From Echiichthys vipera (taxonomy: Eukaryota; Chordata; Actinopteri; Perciformes; Trachinidae), in assembly GCA_963691815.1 (NCBI GenBank), contig OY829660.1, positions 1,304,915 to 1,368,914 of the forward strand: a stretch of DNA of 64,000 bases, written 5' to 3'. Made by a program: the position numbers and the translations under genes. Positions 45,254-57,696 of this stretch are shown here, piece by piece (position 1 is the first letter of the stretch; each line of letters starts with the position of its first letter). Under the pieces are notes generated by a model, which worked only from the letters and a program-made list of their open reading frames with translations, made no database searches and was not told where the DNA came from.

Positions 45254-46628
45254 GACGTTTTGTGTCTCTTTGTGGTTGTTTTGTGTCTCTTTGTAGTTGT
45301 TTTGTGTCTTTGTGGTTGTTTTGTGTCTCTTTGTAGTTGTTTGTGTCTCTTTGTAGTTGTTTTGTGTCTTTGTGGTTGTTTTGTGTCTCTTTGTGGTTGT
45401 TTTGTGTCTCTTTGTAGTTGTTTTGTCTCTTTGTAGTTGTTTTGTGTCTTTGTGGTTGTTTTGTGTCTCTTTGTAGTTGTTTTGTGTCTTTGTGGTTGTT
45501 TTGTGTCTTTGTGGTTGTTTTGTGTCTCTTTGTGGTTGTTTTGTGTCTCTTTGATGTTGTTTTGTGTTTCTTTGTGGTTGTTTTGTGTCTTTTTGTAGTT
45601 GTTTTGTGTTTCTTTGTAGTTGTTGTGTGTCTCTTTGTAGTTGTTTTGTGTGTCTTTGTGGTTGTTTTGTGTCTCTTTGTGGTTGTTTTGTGTCTCTTTG
45701 TAGTTGTTTTGTGTCTCTTTGTGGTTGTTTTGTGTCTCTTTGTAGTTGTTTTGTGTCTCTTTGTAGTTGTTTTGTGTCTCTTTGTGGTTGTTTTGTGTCT
45801 CTTTGTAGTTGTTTTGTGTCTCTTTGTAGTTGTTTTGTGTCTCTTTGTAGTTGTTTTGTGTCTCTTTGTGGTTGTTTTGTGTCTCTTTGTAGTTGTTTTG
45901 TGTCTCTTTGTAGTTGTTTTGTGTCTCTTTGTGGTTGTTTTGTGTCTCTTTGTAGTTGTTTTGTGTCTCTTTGTAGTTGTTTTGTGTCTCTTTGTAGTTG
46001 TTTTGTGTCTCTTTGTGGTTGTTTTGTGTCTCTTTGTGGTTGCTTTGTGTCTCTTTGTGGTTGTTTTGTGTCTCTGTGTGGTTGTTTTGTGTCTCTTTGC
46101 AGTTGTTTTGTGTCTCTTTGCGGTTGTTTGGTGCCTCTTTGTAGTTGTTTTGTGTCTCTTTGTGGTTGTTTGGTGTCCTTTTGTGGTCGTTTTGTGTCAC
46201 TTTGTAGTTGTTTTGTGTCTCTTTGTGGTTGTTTTGTCTCTTTGTGGTTGTTTTGTGTCTCTTTGTAGTTGTTGTGTGTCTCTTTGTAGTTGTTTTGTGT
46301 CTCTTTGTGGTTGTTTTGTCTCTTTGTGGTTGTTTTGTGTCTCTTTGTAGTTGTTTTGTGTCTCTTTGTGGTTGTTTTGTGTCTCTTTGTAGTTGTTTTG
46401 TGTCTCTTTGTAGTTGTTTTGTGTCTCTTTGTGGTTGTTTTGTGTCTCTGCGGTTGTTTTGTGTCTCTTTGTTGTTGTTGTGTGTCTCTTTGCAGAAGTT
46501 GTGTGTCTCTTTGCAGCAGTTGTGTGTCTCTTTGCAGCAGTTGTGTGTCTCTTTGCAGCAGTTGTGTGTCTCTTTGCAGCAGTTGTGTGTCTCTTTGCAG
46601 CAGTTGTGTGTCTCTTTGCAGCAGTGTG
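45254..46628. repeat. Minisatellite family B, locus 2
   Basis: About 65 units of TTTGTGTCTCTTTGTAGTTG (21 bp), reverse complement of the array at 5958-6790. It grades at the right into TGTGTGTCTCTTTGCAGCAG units. Confidence 0.97.
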
Positions 46629-46779
46629 AACAGGCAGAGCCTCAGTTGTGTTGCTGTTGTCGTCCTGAAGGTTGATCAGCTCTAAAGATAAACACACATT
46701 TAATCCAGTGTTCTGCTCGTCAGCAGGTGAACACACACACGGATTACTGCCCTGCAGCGCACTCATCATCATTATTACA

Positions 46780-47004
46780 CAGAGATTACTGCACACACAC
46801 ACACACACGCACACACACGCACGCGCACACACACACGCACACAGACACGCACGCACACACACACGCACACAGACACACACAGACACACACGCACAAAGAC
46901 ACACACAGACACACGCACACACACGCTCACACATACACACACACGCACGCACACACAGACACGCACGCACACGCACACACACGCACGCACGCACACACAG
47001 ACAC

Positions 47005-47035
<31 letters not shown>

Positions 47036-47066
47036 GAGACACACACACGCACACACACACACACAG
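46780..47066. repeat. CA-rich compound microsatellite
   Basis: CACACA with interspersed CGCACG and CAGACA. Lies beyond the 3' end of the claudin gene. Confidence 0.9.
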
Positions 47067-47165
47067 ACGACTGAGAGGACATTTAAGGGTTAAAAAACAA
47101 CAACAACAACACAAATTGTGTGTTGTTGTAAAAAACCACAGCCTCGTTTATTACGTAACACAAAC

Positions 47166-47171
47166 TTTATT
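47166..47171 (-). terminator. cldn15: Poly(A) signal of the claudin gene
   Basis: AATAAA on the minus strand about 340 nt after the claudin stop; the first canonical signal. Confidence 0.7.
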
Positions 47172-47513
47172 GAGACAATAATAAACTCCAAACACAGAGA
47201 CACAACAACACGTCAGTCTTTGTGTTCCAGAGATTTGGATTCAAGATTTCACGTCAAAAGGTTTTTAAAAAAATAAGCAAACATTTCAAAAACAAGAAGC
47301 ACACGTTGACATTTCACCGGTGTGTTTACAGGAACCATGGTGTTGTGGGGACCGCCCTCCCGTCTGGGGCCGAACAGCTGCTGGAACAGAAAAAATGGCT
47401 TTTTTTTAGGGTGAAACTTGATTCTGGTCGTTTCCGTGTCTCCGTTTGGCGTCGGGGTCGTCAGCGGATGAACGCGGAGCTCTGTAATGTCCTTTAAATG
47501 AAGCCCGGAGCGC

Positions 47514-50500
47514 TCAGACGTAAGCTCTGGCCGAGTCGGGGTCGGACTTGGCTGTGGCCGTGTAGACCTTCTGCTGCTGGTTTCCATAGTAACCGCTGCA
47601 AAACAAGAGAGACGGCGTCAGAAAGAGTCACGGAGATGAAAGCACGAGTTTTTGATTATGAGTCTGCGGGGCCGACGCTGCCGCCACACAACGGGGCGCG
47701 ATCCGAGTCTCAGGGGCCACTTTGAGTCACTTTTACAGTTACTTGGTTGTTTTGTGTCTGTTTGTAGTTGTTTTGTATCTGTTTGTAGTTGTTTTGTAGT
47801 TGTTTGTAGTTGTTTTGTATCTGTTTGCAGTTGTTTTGTATCTGTTTGTAGTTGTTTTGTAGTTGTTTGTAGTTGTTTGCAGTTGTTTTGTATCTGTTTG
47901 TAGTTGTTTTGTGTCTGTTTGTAGTTGTTTTGTAGTTGTTTGTAGTTGTTTTGTATCCGTTTGTAGTTGTTTTGTATCTGTTTGTAGTTGTTTTGTAGTT
48001 GTTTTGTAGTTGTTTTGCATCTGTTTGTAGTTGTTTTGTATCTGTTTGTAGTTGTTTGTAGTTGTTTTGTATCTGTTTGTAGTTGTTTTGCATCTGTTTG
48101 TAGCTGTTTTGCATCTGTTTGTAGTTGTTTTGTATCTGTTTGTAGTTGTTTTGTAGTTGTTTGTATCTGTTTGTAGTTGTTTTGTGTCTGTTTGTAGTTG
48201 TTTTGTAGTTGTTTGTAGTTGTTTTGTAGTTGTTTTGTAGTTGTTTTGTAGTTGTTTGTAGTTGTTTTGTATCTGTTTGTAGTTGTTTTGTAGTTGTTTG
48301 TAGTTGTTTTGTAGTTGTTTGTAGTTGTTTTGTAGTTGTTTTGTATCTGTTTGTAGTTGTTTTGTAGTTGTTTTGTATCTGTTTGTAGTTGTTTTGTAGT
48401 TGTTTTGTATCTGTTTGTAGTTGTTTGTAGTTGTTTTGTAGTTGTTTTGTATCTGTTTGTAGTTGTTTTGTATCTGTTTGTAGTTGTTTGTAGTTGTTTT
48501 GTAGTTGTTTGTAGTTGTTTTGTAGTTGTTTTGTATCTGTTTGTAGTTGTTTGTAGTTGTTTGTAGTTGTTTTGTAGTTGTTTTGTAGTTGTTTGTAGTT
48601 ATTTTGTAGTTGTTTTGTATCTGTTTGTAGTTGTTTTGTAGTTGTTTGTAGTTGTTTTGTAGTTGTTTTGTATCTGTTTGTAGTTGTTTGTAGTTGTTTT
48701 GTAGTTGTTTGTAGTTGTTTTGTAGTTGTTTTGTATCTGTTTGTAGTTGTTTTGTAGTTGTTTTGTAGTTGTTTGTAGTTGTTTTGTAGTTGTTTTGTAG
48801 TTGTTTGTAGTTGTTTTGTAGTTGTTTGTAGTTGTTTTGTAGTTGTTTGTAGTTGTTTTGTAGTTGTTTTGTATCTGTTTGTAGTTGTTTTGTAGTTGTT
48901 TTGTAGTTGTTTTGTAGTTGTTTGTAGTTGTTTTGATCAAAGCAGACGATCGAACTCAGATCGAAGGTGACGTGTGCAGCTCTTACCCCTTCTTGCCTCC
49001 AGGTGACGCTCTCTTACAGGCGGAGCAGAGGAAAGCTCCGCCCAGCACGAACAGACTGGCCCCGCCCCAACCAATGTAGAGCCCGGTGCTCAGCTCGAAC
49101 CTGCCCACACACAACAGACTGTCAGACACCCACAACGATACACACACAACCACGATACACACACAACCACCACGATACACAACCACCACGATACACACAC
49201 AACCACCACGATACACACACACCACCATACACACACAACCACAACGATACACACACAACCACCACGATACACAACCACCACGATACACACACAACCACCA
49301 CGGTACACACACAACCACAACGATACACACACAACCACCACGATACACACACAACCACCACGGTACACACACAACCACAACGATACACACACAACCACCA
49401 CGATACACACACAACCACCACGATACACACACAACCACGATACACACACAACCACCACGATACACACACAACCACCACGATACACACACAACCACCACGA
49501 TACACACACAACCACCACGATACACACACAACCACAACGATACACACACAACCACCACGATACACACACAACCACCACGATACACACACAACCACAACGA
49601 TACACACACAACCACCACGATACACAACCACCACGATACACAACCACCACGATACAAACACAACCACCACGATACACACACAACCACCACGATACAAACA
49701 CAACCACCACGATACAAACACAACCACCACGATATACAACCACAACGATACACAACCACCACGATACACACACAACCACAACGATACAAACACAACCACC
49801 ACGATACACAACCACCACGATACAAACACAACCACCACGATACAAACACAACCACAACGATACACAACCACCACGATACACACACAACCACCACGATACA
49901 CACACAACCACAACGATACACACACAACCACCACGATATACAACCACAACGATACACAACCACCACGATACAAACACAACCACCACGATACACACACAAC
50001 CACAACGATACACAACCACAACGATACACACACAACCACAACGATACACAACCACCACGATACACACACAACCACAACGATACACACACAACCACCACGA
50101 TACACACACAACCACCACGATACACAACCACCACGATACACACACAACCACAACGATACACACACAACCACCACGATACACACACAACCACCACGATACA
50201 CAACCACCACGATACACAACCGCCACGATACACAACCACCACGATACACACACAACCACAACGATACAAACACAACCACCACGATACAAACACAACCACC
50301 ACGATACACACACAACCACCACGATACACACACAACCACAACGATACACAACCACCACGATACACACACAACCACAACGATACACACACAACCACCACGA
50401 TACACACACAACCACCACGATACACACACAACCACCACGATACACACACAACCACAACGATACACAACCACCACGATACACACACAACCACCACGATACA

Positions 50501-53500
50501 CAACCACCACGATACTCACACAACCACCACGATACACAACCACCACGATACACAACCACCACGATACACAACCACGATACAAACACTAGCACACGTTTAT
50601 GCTCCTAGAGGACACTTTAGCACACGTTTATGCTCCTAGAGGACACTTTAGCACACGTTTATGCTCCTAGAGGACACTTTAGCACACGTTTATGCTCCTA
50701 GAGGACACTTTAACACACATTTATGCTCCTAGAGGACACTTTAGCACACGTTTATGCTCCTAGAGGACACTTTAACACACGTTTATGCTCCTAGAGGACA
50801 CTTTAACACACGTTTATGCTCCTAGAGGACACTTTAACACACGTTTATGCTCCTAGAGGACACTTTAGCACACGTTTATGCTCCTAGAGGACACTTTAAC
50901 ACACGTTTATGCTCCTAGAGGACACTTTAGCACACGTTTATGCTCCTAGAGGACACTTTAACACACGTTTATGCTCCTAGAGGACACTTTAACACACGTT
51001 TATGCTCCTAGAGGACACTTTAACACACGTTTATGCTCCTAGAGGACACTTTAGCACACGTTTATGCTCCTAGAGGACACTTTAACACACGTTTATGCTC
51101 CTAGAGGACACTTTAACACACGTTTATGCTCCTAGAGGACACTTTAACACACGTTTATGCTCCTAGAGGACACTTTAGCACACGTTTATGCTCCTAGAGG
51201 ACACTTTAACACACGTTTATGCTCCTAGAGGACACTTTAGCACACGTTTATGCTCCTAGAGGACACTTTAACACACGTTTATGCTCCTAGAGGACACTTT
51301 AACACACGTTTATGCTCCTAGAGGACACTTTAACACACGTTTATGCTCCTAGAGGACACTTTAGCACACGTTTATGCTCCTAGAGGACACTTTAACACAC
51401 GTTTATGCTCCTAGAGGACACTTTAGCACACGTTTATACTCCTAGAGGACACTTTAGCACACGTTTATGCTCCTAGAGGACACTTTAGCACACGTTTATG
51501 CTCCTAGAGGACACTTTAGCACACGCTTTTCAAACCTCACCCGTGTACTCTACTGGTGTTATTCTAATTCTTCATTAATGTCTAATTTCAACGCTTGAAC
51601 AAACACTATGGATCTTTTCCTGTCTTAAAGAAGTGTTATTAATTATAATTTAATGCCGTCAGTCCTCGTGTCAGAGGCGTGTTGGGGTCAACTCACTTCA
51701 CGCCACCGAAGAACGGGTTGTGGAAGTCCTGCACCACTTGGTAGGCGTACCAGGAAACTGCTATCATGGAGCACAGACCTGCAACACAAACACCAACACA
51801 ACACGTTTTTAAATCCTCTTTTTCTTTCGTTCTTCTGTGACGGATAAATGTAGACCTTAACCGTTAAAGTCTGTCTTTGTGAAACCAGCCCCTGACCTTC
51901 TGTTCCACTCTATACGGCCGTGGACTCACCAGCGAGCATGCTCAGGATTCCTCCGATGACGGCGATCTTGGCCTTGGATTCGTCGGTGGCCGATCCGATC
52001 TTGATGCACTTCAGTCCGAGCAGAGACACGATCATGGAGCCGAGGCCGAGCAGCAGAGAGACGATCATCAGAGCGCGACACGCCTGGATGTGAGCTGCAG
52101 AGAGGGAAGGGTTCATACGTCGTTACAGCATCAGACTGGACCTTTTACGTACGGAGTCTCTGCTGCTCTGCTCGAGGAAACGCATTATTTATTTCATGTT
52201 TATCCTCCCCAGGTATGGAGCGACTTTAAGTCCTTTATCTTGTATCAGACAGAATCAAAGTTTGAGAGCACTGCTTTAAAAAAGTGTTTCATTACAAATC
52301 AAATAAACATGTGATCAAAAATCTGTTCTTGTGAATCCAGAACTTCAAAACTTGTTTTTAATGTATTTATGTTTTGCTTTAAAAAAAAAAAATTGTTTTT
52401 GGTTTAAAATACAACACTTTTGCTTTTGAAGACAGAATTTTTGTTTTAAAATATAGTTTTTTGGTTTAAAATACGACACTTTTGCTTTGGAAGACAAAAT
52501 TTTGTTTGCAAATCCCAAAAATTTGCTTTGGAAAGCAAGAAAATTAGCGGCCGCAGGCTCAACTCCCCCTCTCTCTGTCTCTCTCCCCATTTCCTGTCTG
52601 TACTATTTAACAAAGGCTTGGAAAACGTAAACAAAATAATCTTTAAAATATATATATATATACTAATGTCTCTGCCTACAACGCTGGATCAGGTGTCGCT
52701 GAGTACTCGGGTTCTCGCACTGATCTGATGTCACGTGATTTAACGCAAAAAATTAGCTTTAAAGTCATTTCACCTGATAAAACTTCCATTTTCACAAACA
52801 ATAAACTCTTCTTTGTTGCTAAAACAAGTTTCCACGACAGAACAAACGGATAAAGTTCACATTTGAACAGAACATGACGATGTTATCTGATTACACAGTA
52901 GTTAATTCTCGCTGATAGCGTCTTATTGCTAATGTGATATTTGAAAAATGAGCAAAACAGTCCAGTTGACAGAGATCAGCGCTAACAGCTGCTGAGCGCG
53001 TAAACAGGGAACCTTCAGAGAGTTGGTTGTGATAAAGTGCATTGAGAGTTTCCTCTGCTTTAAATCAACTTATTCTACAGACTGACGGCTCGTTGACGGC
53101 TCGTTGACGGCTCGTTGACAGAACGGAAACTTCTGATATTTATGTTTTTCCTCAGCTTTTGAAAAGAAATATCATAGAACAACAGTATGTTTTATACGTG
53201 ACTTGAGTTTATGTCGACTGGATTCTGTTTTTTGTCTTCTTGTTTAATTGTTTTTGAGGTATTTTGTATTTTTGCTGTTTGTAAACCAGCGAATATGAGT
53301 TATGAAATTGGGATCTTAACAAATAAACATAAATATTTATTTTTATATTTTTTTTAATCTGCCGTACATTGACGTTCTTTGTTTGCTGTTTTGCTTAAAA
53401 GCAAAGTTTTTACATCTCTTCATAATCGTAACCGTAGAGACGCTTCGTCAGTCGTCGTCTGAGGTCGAATTAAAGAAAATCAAAAATACTCGAATGAGTT

Positions 53501-53534
53501 TGTATCGAAGAAGAAAAATGAGGAACTGGAAGTA

Positions 53535-53583
<49 letters not shown>

Positions 53584-55182
53584 AGTCATTTATTGACACG
53601 ATGATCATAAAAACCTGCTGCGCCTCTTTATGAGCCGCACAGTTTCAGGGCAGAACAATGAATCCCACAGTTGAATGATCGCACGAACCAACGTGTGAAC
53701 ACTCAGTTTGTCCTTCGTTTAGAAAACGATGTCGAAGCAAAAGAAAGAAATCAGGTGAAGAAGCATAAGAGCGGTAAAATCTACGGAGCAACGCGGGACT
53801 TTTTACATTTCTGTCTCTAAGTGTGTGAGAAAGTCAGCGTTCATGAGCTTCATCGGTCGCTTCATCAGAAAAGCATCTGACATGAATTCAACAGAATAAG
53901 TCAAACTAAAGTGTGAGCTGCTCTTTCTGTGTCATAGCGGCCGGTGTTTCCCTCCATTTTATTATCAGTGGACGCTCAAAATGGCGCCCGAGAGACCATC
54001 GTATGTGACACGTCACAGGAGGAAAAGGGACAAACTGACTTCACTGTTATTTTCTATAAAAATGCAAAATCAAATTGTGTTTTAAGTGTTTTTTCTTTGT
54101 CACAAACGATCAAACAAATGATGTTCGCCGTGTTTCAGGCGGGAAACGTACGGCTGTAAACGGCGCCGACCTTTGGACGAGTCGTTCTGAAATGGTGCCA
54201 CATCATGAGGTTCTGGCCTCGTCACCGTGCGACGGGTCTGACGAGCTTCAAACTACAATAAGTAGCTTTAAAAAGTCCATTTCATGAGAGGCAGCAGCTC
54301 CACGGATCAAAGGTTCATTTGATTTTTCCGGTGGATTCAAACGAGGAAGTCCACCTGCGTGTTTCTTCTGTATGCACAGAGTCAACGTTACAGGAAATCA
54401 TTTAACTTAGCGACTCTCCAGCTCCGATGGACGACCAGCTCCTATTTCATGTTTCTTGATTCCTTTGTATCCTGTTTAATTTTATATCCTCCAACAACGA
54501 CAGCGTCCACCTCATGTGTGGAGTCATATTAAAGACGTAAGAAGCAGAAATCAGACGTATCTTTGCTTTGCACAGCTACATCGTAACATTTAGAGCGTGT
54601 AAAGAACATTCATCTGTCCTCCATTTTGTTGCTGTATTACTCAACGTATCATTGGAAATTAGAAATAAGGATCTTTTGAATTAGGCCTTCTAACCACGTG
54701 TTCGTGTAGGTGCGTTAACTTCTGAGCACCAACGGACCCAATGGACCCAATGAACCCACCGGACCCAATAGACTCAATGGACCCAATGGACCCAATAGAC
54801 TCAATGGACCCAATAGACCCAATGGGTTAGAGGATACAGGAAGCAGCCATGGTGCGTTCACACTCGTAGTTTAAAGTAAACCTAGTGTATCCGTACATTC
54901 CCTGTTTTAGTAAACACATAAGGTGTCAGAGCTGAGAGGGTCTGTGTTCTGTGTTCTGGTCTTACCGGGGAGGGCGAGCAGCGATTCAAAGTCCCTACAC
55001 TCTGCGATGCCGGCGCTGTTCTCTGCACACGAGTGCCACAAGTTCTCAAACTGCCTCTGGGAGATGATGACGCTGCCGGACACGGTGGAAATCTTCCAGT
55101 AGTCGTTTGCCAGCGACGCGCCGGTGATCAGCCAGGCGATGATGCACATGATGAAGCCGGTCGCTTCCACAGCCGTCGACAT
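47514..55182 (-). CDS. cldn15: Claudin-15-like tight-junction protein, complete
   Basis: Exons: 54966-55182, 51930-52094, 51697-51778, 48987-49100, 47514-47595. They total 660 nt (219 aa), phases consistent. Four membrane segments are visible (FIMCIIAWLITGA, ALMIVSLLLGLGSM, GGILSMLAGLCSMIAVSW, YIGWGGASLFVLGGAFL). The first extracellular loop carries the claudin signature W...NLW.C......C (ENLWHSCAENSAGIAEC). The tail ends ARAYV, a PDZ-binding motif for ZO proteins. Claudin-15 forms paracellular cation pores, notably in intestine. Assignment to 15 rests on YWKISTVSGSVI, LALPAHIQACRALMI and DPDSARAYV; claudin-10 is the next candidate. Exon 4 has minisatellite within about 50 bp on both sides. 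Confidence 0.92.
47738..48938. repeat. Minisatellite family B variant, locus 3 (claudin intron)
   Basis: Units TTTGTATCTGTTTGTAGTTG and TTTGTAGTTG in mixed order, ending about 48 bp from the exon 48987-49100 donor. Confidence 0.95.
49128..50582. repeat. 21-bp minisatellite (ACCACCACGATACACACACA)
   Basis: About 75 units with 15- and 21-bp variants. Begins about 28 bp upstream of the acceptor of claudin exon 48987-49100. Open frames of about 500 codons in both directions are repeat artefacts. Confidence 0.97.
50586..51530. repeat. 31-bp minisatellite (TTTATGCTCCTAGAGGACAC)
   Basis: About 30 highly homogeneous units differing mainly in TTAGCACACG/TTAACACACG. It directly follows the previous array, so this claudin intron is almost entirely tandem repeat. 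Confidence 0.97.
52340..54734. other. Claudin intron 1, mostly unique
   Basis: Contains a degenerate TTTTGCTTT/TTTAAAATAC repeat (52370-52540), three copies of ACGGCTCGTTG (53085-53115) and a (GT)n at 53537-53580. No gene recognised. Confidence 0.6.
54735..54832. repeat. Short ACCCAATGG tandem repeat
   Basis: About ten imperfect 9-10-bp units (GGACCCAATGGACCCAATAG), 70-130 bp from the 3' end of claudin exon 1. Confidence 0.85.
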
Positions 55183-55559
55183 GATGGCAGCGATTTCTCA
55201 GACTCTCGGAAGAAAAATCCAACTGGTCTCAACACAAGGAAGCGATCGCACGGCCTCGTCTGCCTCAGAGGGTGAAGTCGGACTCAGGCTGCGGCGTCTC
55301 TCCTGCAGTTGATAATCTGACGTCTGTGGCTCTAACGGGAGACTTTACCCTCTGTCAGGGGCCATAAACCGCTGGAGCCGCTCCCTGTAGTTCCCCTCCA
55401 CCCACTCAGTATTGATCATGACGACAACGACCATGACAGCGAGTCCTCCGCCACACCTGAAACAACCCTGGAACCCATCCACAGGTGTTACTGAACACAG
55501 GTCCACGTTCCCAAGAGGTCAGCGGCCCTGACTCATCCCAAAGAGACGCTAGAGGACTG
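55183..55559. other. Claudin 5' flank
   Basis: Sequence immediately upstream of the claudin ATG. No definite promoter motif selected. Confidence 0.4.
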
Positions 55560-56005
55560 AAAATAGACACAAAACAACAAAAAACATACACAAACCGACT
55601 GCAAACGACTCAAATTACAACAAAGAGATGCTAAACAACCACATGAACACGTAAAATATGACCACAAAGAGACATCGAGTGCCTAAAATTGGATGCCAAA
55701 CAACCACAGCGATGCAAAACGGTCACAAAGAGACGCTTAATTACTGAAAATAGACACGAAACAACCAAAAACATACAAACCGCAAATGACTCAAATTAAA
55801 TAAAGACAAAAAAGAGCAAAAATAGATGCAAAACAACTACAAAATGACTATAAACTAAAATAAATGACCACAAAGAGACTAAAAGTTAGTGTGAGACACT
55901 AAAGTTGGATGCAAAACAACCACAGTGATGAAAAAATACAAACAAAGAGAAACAAAATTACGACAAAGGGACAGGAAACGACACAAAAACGTCTTTTTTA
56001 ACCAC
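55560..56005. repeat. Degenerate family B-like repeat
   Basis: Loose units of ACAAAGAGAC / ACAAAACAACCA / TAGATGCAAAAC, an old or eroded relative of family B. Confidence 0.65.
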
Positions 56006-56022
56006 TAATGCTGCTGAAAATA

Positions 56023-56222
56023 ACAGCAAACCTCTGCAGCAGCATGAGAAGAGTCCCTACACACACAACAAAGCACCAATGGGCTCCTTCCACTGTAATG
56101 GACTTTACTATGAGAGGAGCTGGTACAGGGGCCAGTAGGTAAGTCTTTAAAACACTCTTTAATAAACTCTGGCTTCACTAACTACGCTGATGACGCTTTG
56201 TTTTGTGTGTAGGGACTCTTCT

Positions 56223-56303
<81 letters not shown>

Positions 56304-56394
56304 GGACTCTTCTCATGCTGCTGCAGAGGTTTGGCTGTACTGCCCCGGTCAGGACCTAAAGAGGGAGGTCGCGCGTAGTTAGTGAAGCCAGAGC
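56023..56394. repeat. Compound inverted repeat with central (GT)n
   Basis: Arms 56023-56067 and 56293-56338 are inverse (GAGAAGAGTCCCTACACAC versus GTGTGTAGGGACTCTTCTC and adjoining CTGCAGCAGCATG). A second pair, CTCTGGCTTCACTAACTACG (56167-56186) and its inverse near 56373-56394, is interleaved. A (GT)n fills 56229-56300. Confidence 0.8.
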
Positions 56395-56502
56395 CAGGAG
56401 GACGTGTCAGCTCTGTGTGTTTTATGTCTTTATGGTCAGAGACGGTTAATGTTTGATCACCACGAGTCCAAAGTCCGTCCGTCCGTCCTCTCTGAACAGA
56501 AA

Positions 56503-56562
56503 CAGCATCATCATCATCATCACCATCATCACCATCATCATCATCACCATCACCATCATCCC
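56503..56562. repeat. (CAT)n microsatellite
   Basis: CATCATCATCACCATCATCA-type triplets. Confidence 0.95.
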
Positions 56563-56565
56563 CAT

Positions 56566-57290
56566 CTCTTTGTGGTTGTTTTGTGTCTCTTTGTAGTCGT
56601 TTTGTGTCTCTTTGTAGTCATTTTGTGTCTCTTTGTAGTCGTTTTGTGTCTCTTTGTAGTCGTTTTGTGTATCTTTGCGGTTATGTGTCTTTTTGTAGTT
56701 AGTTTGTGTCTCTGTTGTTTTTTTGTCTCTTTGTGGTTGTTTTGTGTGTCTTTGTATTTAGTTTGTGTCTCTTTGTGGTTGTCTTGTGTCTCTTTGTAGC
56801 TGTTTTGTGTCTCTTTGTGGTTGTTTTGTGTCTCTTTGTAGTTGTTTTGTGTCTCTTTGTAGTCGTTTTGTGTGTCTTTGTAGTTGTTTTGTGTCTCTTT
56901 GTAGTTGTCTTGTGTCTCTTTGTAGTTAGTTTGTGTCTCTTTGTGGTTGTTTTGTGTCTCTTTGTAGTTGTCTTGTGTCTCTTTGTAGTTAGTTTGTGTC
57001 TCTTTGTTGTTGTTTTGTGTCTCTTTGTGGTTGTTTTGTGTCTCTTTGTATTTAGTTTGTGTCTGTGGTTGTTTTGTGTCTCTTTGTACTCATTTTGTGT
57101 CTCTTTGTAGTTGTTTTGTGTCTCTTTGTACTCATTTTGTGTCTCTTTGTAGATGTTTTGTGTCTTTGAGGTTGTTTTGTGTCTCTTTGTAGATGTTTTG
57201 TGTCTCTTTGTGGTTGTTTTGTGTCTCTTTGTGGTTGTTTTGTGTCTCTGTAGTTGTTTAATGTCTCTTTGTTGTTGTATTTTGCATCTG
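56566..57290. repeat. Minisatellite family B, locus 4
   Basis: About 34 units of TTTGTGTCTCTTTGTAGTTG with CGTTTTG and TAGTTTG variants, upstream of the cytokine-receptor gene. Confidence 0.95.
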
Positions 57291-57696
57291 TTGCTGGTCT
57301 GTATCTTTGACACCAGGAGAAACAGAGTTCAGAGGAATCATCCTCTCGTGAGCTCAGCCTGTGATTTACAGCTGACGCCTCGAGGCGGCTGAGAACAAGA
57401 GAACAGGTCTGACCGGACCTGCAGCCCAGAACCTGCTCTCAGGATCCGCACGCACCGGCTCCGGGACACATCGCTCACACGGCGTCTGCTGCTCAGCTCT
57501 GAACAGAGTTCTCTCAGACTATAAGAACATAAACAGGATATTTACGTCCTCTCCACAGACGATTCACAGCTTCTTTCCTGTGATGAGCTGAAGGTCCAGA
57601 AAAGTGCCCTGCACGAGACACAGGAGGAGGATCCGGGGCTTTCTGCACGTTAATCTGGATTATTGTAACCTGGATCAGTTTGTATGCAGACGGTGG

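Noticed and set aside
45157..47114. Long frames (KETQNNYKETQNN or CLFVVVLCLF) over family B arrays, here and at 5809-6772, 56404-57313 and 58655-59352
   Set aside because: 21-bp unit artefacts without start context, splice structure or known homologues.
48967..50592. Open frames of about 500-540 codons on both strands
   Set aside because: They are translations of a 15/21-bp tandem array whose unit length is a multiple of three, and they read Thr-His-Asn or Cys-Val-Tyr repeats. No real protein.
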